Source of the DNA: Pomphorhynchus laevis
Lineage: Eukaryota > Acanthocephala > Palaeacanthocephala > Echinorhynchida > Pomphorhynchidae
Reading direction: 5' to 3'
NCBI GenBank assembly: GCA_012934845.2
Contig: WNNJ02000521.1
Span: 1-64,000 of the forward strand
DNA length: 64,000 bases
Positions 57,901 through 64,000 of this stretch are shown piece by piece; within the stretch, counting starts at the first letter, position 1; the number at the start of each line of letters is the position of its first letter. A program made the position numbers and the translations under genes. The notes under the pieces were generated by a model, which saw nothing but the letters and a program-made list of their open reading frames with translations, was not told the DNA's origin and did not search any database.

Positions 57901-58794
57901 ATTAAATAATAGCAGAATAATCATTTAAAAAACAACCAGTTAGATACAAGGGTGATATACATCATTGTAATCATGCAAACGACACTACCAACATCTTTAA
58001 TTTAAAAAGGATAATTAAAATGTCCAAGTGCTTAGTGTTACCTTCAACCACCAATGATGTTTGATCTGAACAATTTCGGCGTCCCGATAATTATTAAAGG
58101 AATCTGGGAATTGCTCATTTAAACATTGCTTCGACAAATTACTAAAATGAAGAAATTTTGCTCCAATTAATTGAATGTTTATATTTAGTTTGTTTGATAA
58201 TGTTCTCACTGCGTATTCAGAACAAACTTTTATTAGCTCTTTCAAATAAAAAAATATAATTTATTTAAAGTTTAATGACGTTACTACCATGCAATCTTTT
58301 AATTTTCATATCAGTAAATTAGAAAGAAATAGATCCTTTTAATGTGCTCGATGATCAATTGATTGATCCTTTGTTTTTTAATTAATCGATCCTTTTAATG
58401 TGCTATTTGACAAATTTTGACTGATATTGAAATGTAGCGCGTATGACTGCTTGGGTTTACCAGGATATAAAGAGTTGCAAATTAATTCAATTGCCCTGTA
58501 TGCCTAATTGGGACAAATTGTAAGTTTCGTTTCTGGTGATGCTAGCAGCAGCTAGTGAAGTATAAATATAAATTAGTGTTGTATTGATTCTGCTCCTAAT
58601 TAAAAAATTGATCAAATCATTTTTATATTAGTGATCATCATCACTTTCTACGCTTTTGCTGCTTAATAAAACTTAAGCACAAACTGAAAATTTGATATTT
58701 TATTTAAACACAAATTTATTCGAAAGGATTAATGCAATTTAGAAGTTTGGCATCCTACGAATTTAAACCGTAAAGGATTACTTTCGAACCTTGA
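54996..58794. other. AT-rich region, possible scattered host exons
   Basis: About 3.8 kb of A/T-rich sequence without recognised repeats apart from a near-duplicate of about 90 bases (55090-55170 and 55470-55555, AGTTATTGTTTAGT and TCAAAAAGCAAATTT). Candidate exons that I cannot confirm: minus 56178-56087 (acceptor TTTTGTAG, peptide SVESVFGVLLTREQWKIIK, stop TGA); plus 57317-57399 (ATG, EPVIVKIVNRVSIRAKS, then GTAAGTAT); minus 58240-58029 (FSNLSKQCLNEQFPDSF, then AAG|GTAACA). They do not assemble into one gene. Confidence 0.3.
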
Positions 58795-61255
58795 AAGTAA
58801 TCTATCTCAGTTCGCTCACTTGAAAATTGTTTTAAAGCATCACTCCCGCGCGTTCTCTGTCCCTCTCCCGACGATTTAAATTCATGTTCTCTTCAGACAC
58901 TCGAATTTTTCCAGATCAAACCTAATCCGAAATCGCTAAACTCTCTTCTGCCGTATCGAAAAACGTCGTCGCTAGTAAAACGGCGAAACATCTCTTTCAA
59001 TCCGAAGCAACGACGGAAATTTTTAAGTTTTCCACACCCTAAAAGTCGATGGGGCTCCATCTCCCCTATGTGTTTTCTCCTCTAGTCTCTACCCTTTACG
59101 CCTAAAGCTCCTCAACACTGGATATATTCTCCATTCTCCATATGTAGCATGGTTTGCCTCATATTTATCCGACCGTTCTTTTCGCGTCTGCTCTAATTCA
59201 TCATCCTACCCTCCCATCCATATTTTCTGCGGGGTCCCACAATATTCAGTCCTAGGTTACCTTCTTCTTAGATCTTCTCTTGCTCTTAAAGCCTCAACCT
59301 TACCGTCGCTTGCACTGTACCCAGTGGTTTGACATCCAATGCGTACTTTCAAAGCGTTGACTCCGTAATTATTTTTGAGTCTATCACCGCTCTCTCATAC
59401 GTGATATCCGCTCACTCACTCAATTTCTTCGTTATACCTATCTTGCTCTTCGCCTGTATCATCACAATTTACGACGTACCAAAATCAATCCCCATGATTA
59501 TTCATCATTTCTACAGACCAAAGTATCCAAGTTGCTCACTCACACCCCGTATACATCCAATCGCACTATACCCCGCTTCACTCATTATCACAGAAACTTT
59601 TGATCTTCTCTCTGTCTCACCTACCGAATTCTCATATGTACTCATGTGTTTGCCCGACAAAATCTTATATGCCAACCCCTTCCTCCCCATACTTAAATCC
59701 ATATGCTCATCGATATCCCCTTTCCTCACCACCTTGTTTAACTCGTCCATCCACAGTCGTATCTTTCTTTAACACTAAAAATCCGCCATTTTTCGTCCCA
59801 TCCTTTAGAAACGATCGCTCGACCCCTCACTTCCTTCTAGCTATCGCCCAATTTCTCTCATCCCTACTCTTTCCAAGCTCTTAGAGCGCCTTATCTTAAT
59901 ACAGATCAACGTTTATCTCGCTTCATCCGATCTGTACTCTCTTTTCCAATCCGCTTTTCGTTCTAATCACTTCACTGAAATCACCTGCATAAAAGTTTAC
60001 AACGAGCTACTCATTTCTCGTGACAAGGTTCTATATAGCTTTTTCATATACTTCGACCTCTCATTCATGTGAGTAATGAGGATGAAGTGGTCGACATCGT
60101 CGACCACTTCATCCTCATTACTCACCTTCATTATGATTACGGCTTTTATTCCTCTTCCGTAGCATGGCTTGCCTCATATCTATCTAACCGCTTTTTTTCT
60201 CGCGTATGTTCTAATTCATCATCCTGACCTCCCATCCCTATTTTCTGCGGGATCCTACAAGGTCAGTAATAGGTCCCCTGCTTTTCGTTCTTATGCTAGG
60301 CGACCTCTCTCCGTTTACCACACCTTACCCCTTTAATGTCATGTCATACGCCGATGACATACTCATCTATGATTATAAACCCGCCCATCGCATACACGAT
60401 ATCGGAATTTCCTCATCCAACTGTCTTTTTTCTATCTACAAAAGCCTCTACTATATTCATCTCGTTCTTAATCCCGACAAGTCCAAAATAATTTGGATGC
60501 TCCCCCGTCAGCCTAACATTTCTCCTCACCGGTATCTTTTGCCTCATCAATAATCCTCATAATCCAGAATCTCATTTTCCTAGGCTTCTATTTCGATGAT
60601 CACCTTCCCATTAAACAATTTGACCGTGATAAGGTCTGCTCGTCTAACTTAATTCTCCGTGACATCCGCAGTATCCGCCCCCTTATCGACTTCCATTCTT
60701 GTATGTCTCTTTTTTAATCGCTTCGCTTCCTTATAACCGATTACCGCATCAGCATGTTCGTTAATTCTTCACAATCCATCATCCTACCCCTACTATACAT
60801 CATCAACTCCGCCGTTCGAGTACTCATACGTCTTCGTCGCTTCGACCACACATCCACATATCTTGCCCAACTCGCCTGTCCCACCATTTACATTACCATT
60901 CAACTCCGCCTTCTTCTAGTAACTTTTCGTCTCATCGCTGTCTTCCCCATCGTTCATCAACCTTCCTTTCTTCGATGACACTCGCCCTACATCTCTATCA
61001 CTGCGTTTCCGTCATTATCTCTTATTTCACATTCCCAATCACACCGACAACTACCGTATCCGATCCTTCATGGTCGCAGCCATACTCGCCTAGAATTAGC
61101 TCCTTTTCGACGTCCGCCGCGTTCCCTGCTCTATCACATTCAAATACCTCCATCGTTCCCACCCTCTCGACACATGATTTAGATTTTTATATTGGTCATG
61201 TAAGCGTACGCCGGCACGCATTTTCCAAGTTAAAATAAATCATTTTTTGTCTTGT
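58795..61255 (+). mobile_element. LINE-J copy with intact 3' end, internal deletions
   Basis: Plus orientation. 58795-59130 matches the region before and at the start of the endonuclease in the 21.3-28.6 kb copy (GTTTTCCACACCC, then a CTCCATCTCCCCTATGTG segment). Most of the endonuclease is deleted. RT fragments follow at 59330-60560: LNSSIHSRIFL-type N-terminal segment, FCGI-type motif B near 60245, and YADDILIYDYKPAHRIHDIG (motif C) near 60350. The C-terminal region is at 60570-61080 (RFDHTSTYLAQLACPTIYI). The 3' end is at 61198-61250 with hairpin GCGTAC-GCCG-GCACGC (one mismatch) and a TTAAAATAAAT tail. A small palindrome duplicates GTCGACCACTTCATCC at 60073-60115. Confidence 0.78.
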
Positions 61256-62731
61256 ATTTTTTCTTGAGAATTAAAACAATAACTCATGAAAATAGAACGC
61301 TATTTATCAATATGAATGGTATATCAAATTACATTATAAAATACATATTTTAATATTAAATAATATTTAATATTAAAATATTAAAATATATATTATTTAA
61401 TATATATTTTTAATATTATTTATAATATTAAAATATTATAATATCAAAATATTATATTTTGATATATTTTCTAAAATATAATAAGAGTTTAAACAGCATT
61501 TATAAACAACAGACATAAACATAATGTCTTCCACTTTTCACACGGGACTTTTTCTTACAGGACAAACAAAATCAATTAGTAGCAAAAATTGCAATCTAAT
61601 TCTGTATATATTAGAACTTACATTGTTAAGTTTGAAATTTTTTCACAGTCAGATTTGAACCTTACAGGATAATTGTCTTTGTGCAATTGTAATGAATATG
61701 GATAAAAAATTTGAATAACCTCAAAAACATTATACGGGCCAATAACCATTTTTATTTCAAATACTGTCAGATGTTGATGCATATGTATAAATATATGTGC
61801 GCACCTAAGCAAACATAATAAACGATCCACAATACTAAAAAAGGCAATGTGTATCGTTTTTATCTATTAAATTATCAAATGCCCAACTAGAAATTGCAAA
61901 AATATTATATTAAGGCATTTTATCACAGATAAATATATACATATATAATCAGATAGATATTATATGTTATATAATATAGTTGTATTAACTACGGCTGGGA
62001 CTTAATAAGGCTGGACTATAAACTATGTGTAGGACTTGATATTTTTTGTTTGATTTTTTTAGTAACCTAGTTTAAAATATGTATCTATTAAATTAGTTAA
62101 TTGTTTTTGAAGAAGGCCAATATCATTACATATTTTGATAAATTTGATTACAAAGTAATTTATTCTAATACAAAACTGATTAATTATTATCCATCCATAA
62201 AAATTTTCAGCCATAAAAATTTTAGATGTTGATGTAGATGCATGAATATCTGGGCACATCTAGGCTAATATAATAAGGGCAATTTTTAATGTTATTATTT
62301 AACTAAACTATCAAAAATATTATATATAACGCTATTTTAACAAATATTTATTCACAACTGCAATACAACAGATGTAGTGTATCTAATACTCTGTGTACAT
62401 GTGCACTGCAACAAATTAGATAAACATATCAAATGTGGAAAACTTGATTTAGGCAACACATATATAATATACAGCATAATAGTCAAACTAGTTTCATAAA
62501 CATATGAGATTAAGAAGACATTATATTAAAAACTATAAATTATTTATTTTAGAACATATTATCGAAGAAAATAAGTCAATTTTAAATTGAAAATTATTAT
62601 ATGGAGAAGATTTTTGGATTAAAACGCTCATTCCATGCACCGATAAAATTATTCCTGACGTCAAAATTTGCTGAAAATGAGGGTTATTAATATTACAGTA
62701 GTGATGTGATGATACTACCTACTATTAGTGA
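61256..62731. other. Unassigned AT-rich sequence
   Basis: Dominated by A/T-rich simple sequence (61330-61480 is mostly TAAT/ATAT). No coding frame, RNA gene or repeat ends that I can support. Confidence 0.4.
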
Positions 62732-62755
62732 AAGCCCACTAGAGGTAGTGGGCTT
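62732..62755. repeat. 10-bp hairpin before LINE-N
   Basis: AAGCCCACTA, loop GAGG, TAGTGGGCTT; an overlapping inverted repeat (CTAGAGGTAG/CTACCTCTAG) continues to 62769. Confidence 0.6.
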
Positions 62756-62839
62756 CCACTACCTCTAGCGTTTTGCTCGGCGCCTATTGATACTGCCGAG
62801 ATCCTGGCTAAGTCATTGTTCAACCCATTCCTGGGGTGC

Positions 62840-64000
62840 AAATTGAAATTCCAGCTACTTGACTAGGATGATCTCACATTCCCCCACTGCAACTCCTGTC
62901 ACAAATGAGGGCATTTGCGTTCTAATTGCAATGCTATCCGGAAGTGTCGTGTTTGCAGTTCGCAGAGTTGCCCGCATGCAGCTGGAGGGAAATGTGAAGC
63001 AACCCCTAAGTGCTCAAATTGTGGACGTGACCATCCCGCCTGGTCCAGGAAATGCATTTTTTTAAAACAATACAGATCTAAATTCTTCTCACCAACACAA
63101 GCCATTAAAGAGGCTTCCAGCTTCTCAAATTTCGCCTCTAGATTGTTCGATAAGGATATACTTAGACTGCTTGATTCGAATAAATAAAGTATTCTAGAGT
63201 CAATCGAAAGCCTTATTGCTAAACAACTTGCTGTATTGTTTACAGCTCCGGAAATCTCTAAACAAACTATCGTGGATGAGTTTACTATTCTATCATCAAC
63301 GGCAACTTTATCATCCAAAGAGAGGAGAGCTTAAGCTTATCCCATCCCCTATCAAGATCGGTAATCTCCTGAAGAGTAGGAAAATAAGGGGAAATGAAGA
63401 TGCTGCCCATGGTAAAGTACCTGCCCCGAATGGTTCTAGTGACGGGAAAGGGAACTTTCCCGTTCCTAGCTCCTTGTAGGTAGGCAATCCCACATCCAAT
63501 TAATCCATCACAACGCAGAGTAGTCGTGAGCCCTTTTCACTGAATATCCTTCAGTGGAATTCGGGAGGTGCTTCTGCCCTTAGACTTCTATATGGTAGAG
63601 ATGCAGATGTTATAGTCCTTCTCTAAACCAACGATCCCAATTTGTGTTTGGGTAGCATCCACAAAGATCTTATTATGGCATGCTTTATGTTGTTTAGGTA
63701 AAGTCAGGGGCTCCTTATCAATGAGCCACTCCAAAAATCAGGACTGCCATGGCTCATCCTGGTAAAGGAGCTTATGCGCAGTGGAAAAGAAAGGAAGATA
63801 GTAATTTATCAAGCCTCTCAAACGCATTCCTTGGCGACTAGTGATAGGTGATTTTAAGATCCTTAGATACGCTACCGCCGCCCAAAAGCGCGATAACGCA
63901 TCTGATGTAATCTCAACATTAACTGCCGACCAAGTGCCTCCTAAGAAGGTTATTTTCTTACGGGGGCGTAAAATGCTCTTCTCTAAATTAGGAGACAGAT
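62840..64000 (+). mobile_element. LINE-N: ORF1 zinc knuckles and start of endonuclease, runs off window
   Basis: ORF1 C-terminal part at about 62890-63187 with consecutive CCHC knuckles: CNSCH..GHLRSNC, then KCRVCSSQSCPHAAGGKC, then KCSNCGRDHPAWSRKC. A linker follows past a TAA at 63185 (SIESLIAKQLAVLFTAPEIS). The ORF2 endonuclease begins near 63535 (SLNILQWNSGGASALRLL, DADVIVLL), the usual N-QWN start of APE endonucleases. Stops interrupt it further on. The knuckle pattern places it in the Jockey/I/R1 group, possibly the same family as LINE-M. RT would lie beyond 64000. Confidence 0.72.

Noticed and set aside
59511-59750. Minus-strand frame MDELNKVVRKGDIDE as a host protein
   Set aside because: It is antisense to the LINE-J RT region and matches the same antisense frame at 11867.

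Overview
The window is invertebrate-type animal DNA: AT-rich, spliced, and dominated by retroelements. It is not bacterial, since there are no operons or ribosome binding sites, while there are two gene models with GT-AG introns, APE-type and REL-type LINEs, a Ty3/gypsy-like LTR element, a tRNA-derived SINE, microsatellites and a 357-bp satellite. I cannot name the species. The hammerhead-bearing repeats and LINE mix recall flatworms and other protostomes, but that is inference only.

Host genes are few. The one secure gene is a complete two-exon eIF3j (translation initiation factor 3 subunit J) on the minus strand at 7011-9930; its 2.25-kb intron holds LINE debris and a 22-bp foldback. At 17688-18637 (minus) lies the C-terminal part of a ubiquitin-specific protease with a lysine-rich tail, fused in frame to the truncated reverse transcriptase of a LINE. 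Possible further host exons (51570-51960, 56087-57400, 58029-58240) are weak.

LINE families are named here for reference. LINE-J: 3.1-4.0, 8.1-8.9, 10.8-12.2, 20.4-20.5, 21.3-28.6, 31.1-33.5, 58.8-61.25 kb and a duplicate at 49.4-49.9 kb. LINE-P: 0.4-2.0, 14.3-16.9 and 29.1-29.6 kb. LINE-L: 34.4-36.6 kb. LINE-K: 10.15-10.75 and 13.97-14.13 kb. LINE-M: 18.6-20.9 kb. LINE-N: 62.8 kb to the window end. A REL-endonuclease LINE lies at 52-55 kb, with older relics at 2.3-3.1 and 5.0-5.35 kb. A gypsy-like element with identical 98-bp LTRs and a 5-bp target duplication sits inside the LINE-J copy at 21.3-28.6 kb.

The most unusual block is 36.85-49.38 kb. A highly homogenised 357-bp satellite (16 complete back-to-back units plus edge copies) lies between inverted arms. 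Each arm carries the same tRNA-derived SINE with its target duplications and a ~463-bp repeat that encodes type I hammerhead ribozymes on the minus strand. Three hammerhead copies are tandemly spaced in the left arm, an arrangement like retrozymes or Penelope-like element terminal repeats. A second hammerhead-like motif lies in a 112-bp-arm palindrome at 39.67-39.94 kb, and (TA)n tracts repeatedly join the satellite at the same internal position. A 1.5-kb segment just right of this block (49383-50882) is a ~99% copy of 3485-4984.

Other notable signals are 3'-terminal hairpins shared in position but not in sequence between LINE families, and a 14-nt complementarity between the LTR and the primer-binding region of the gypsy-like element, which suggests self-primed reverse transcription.
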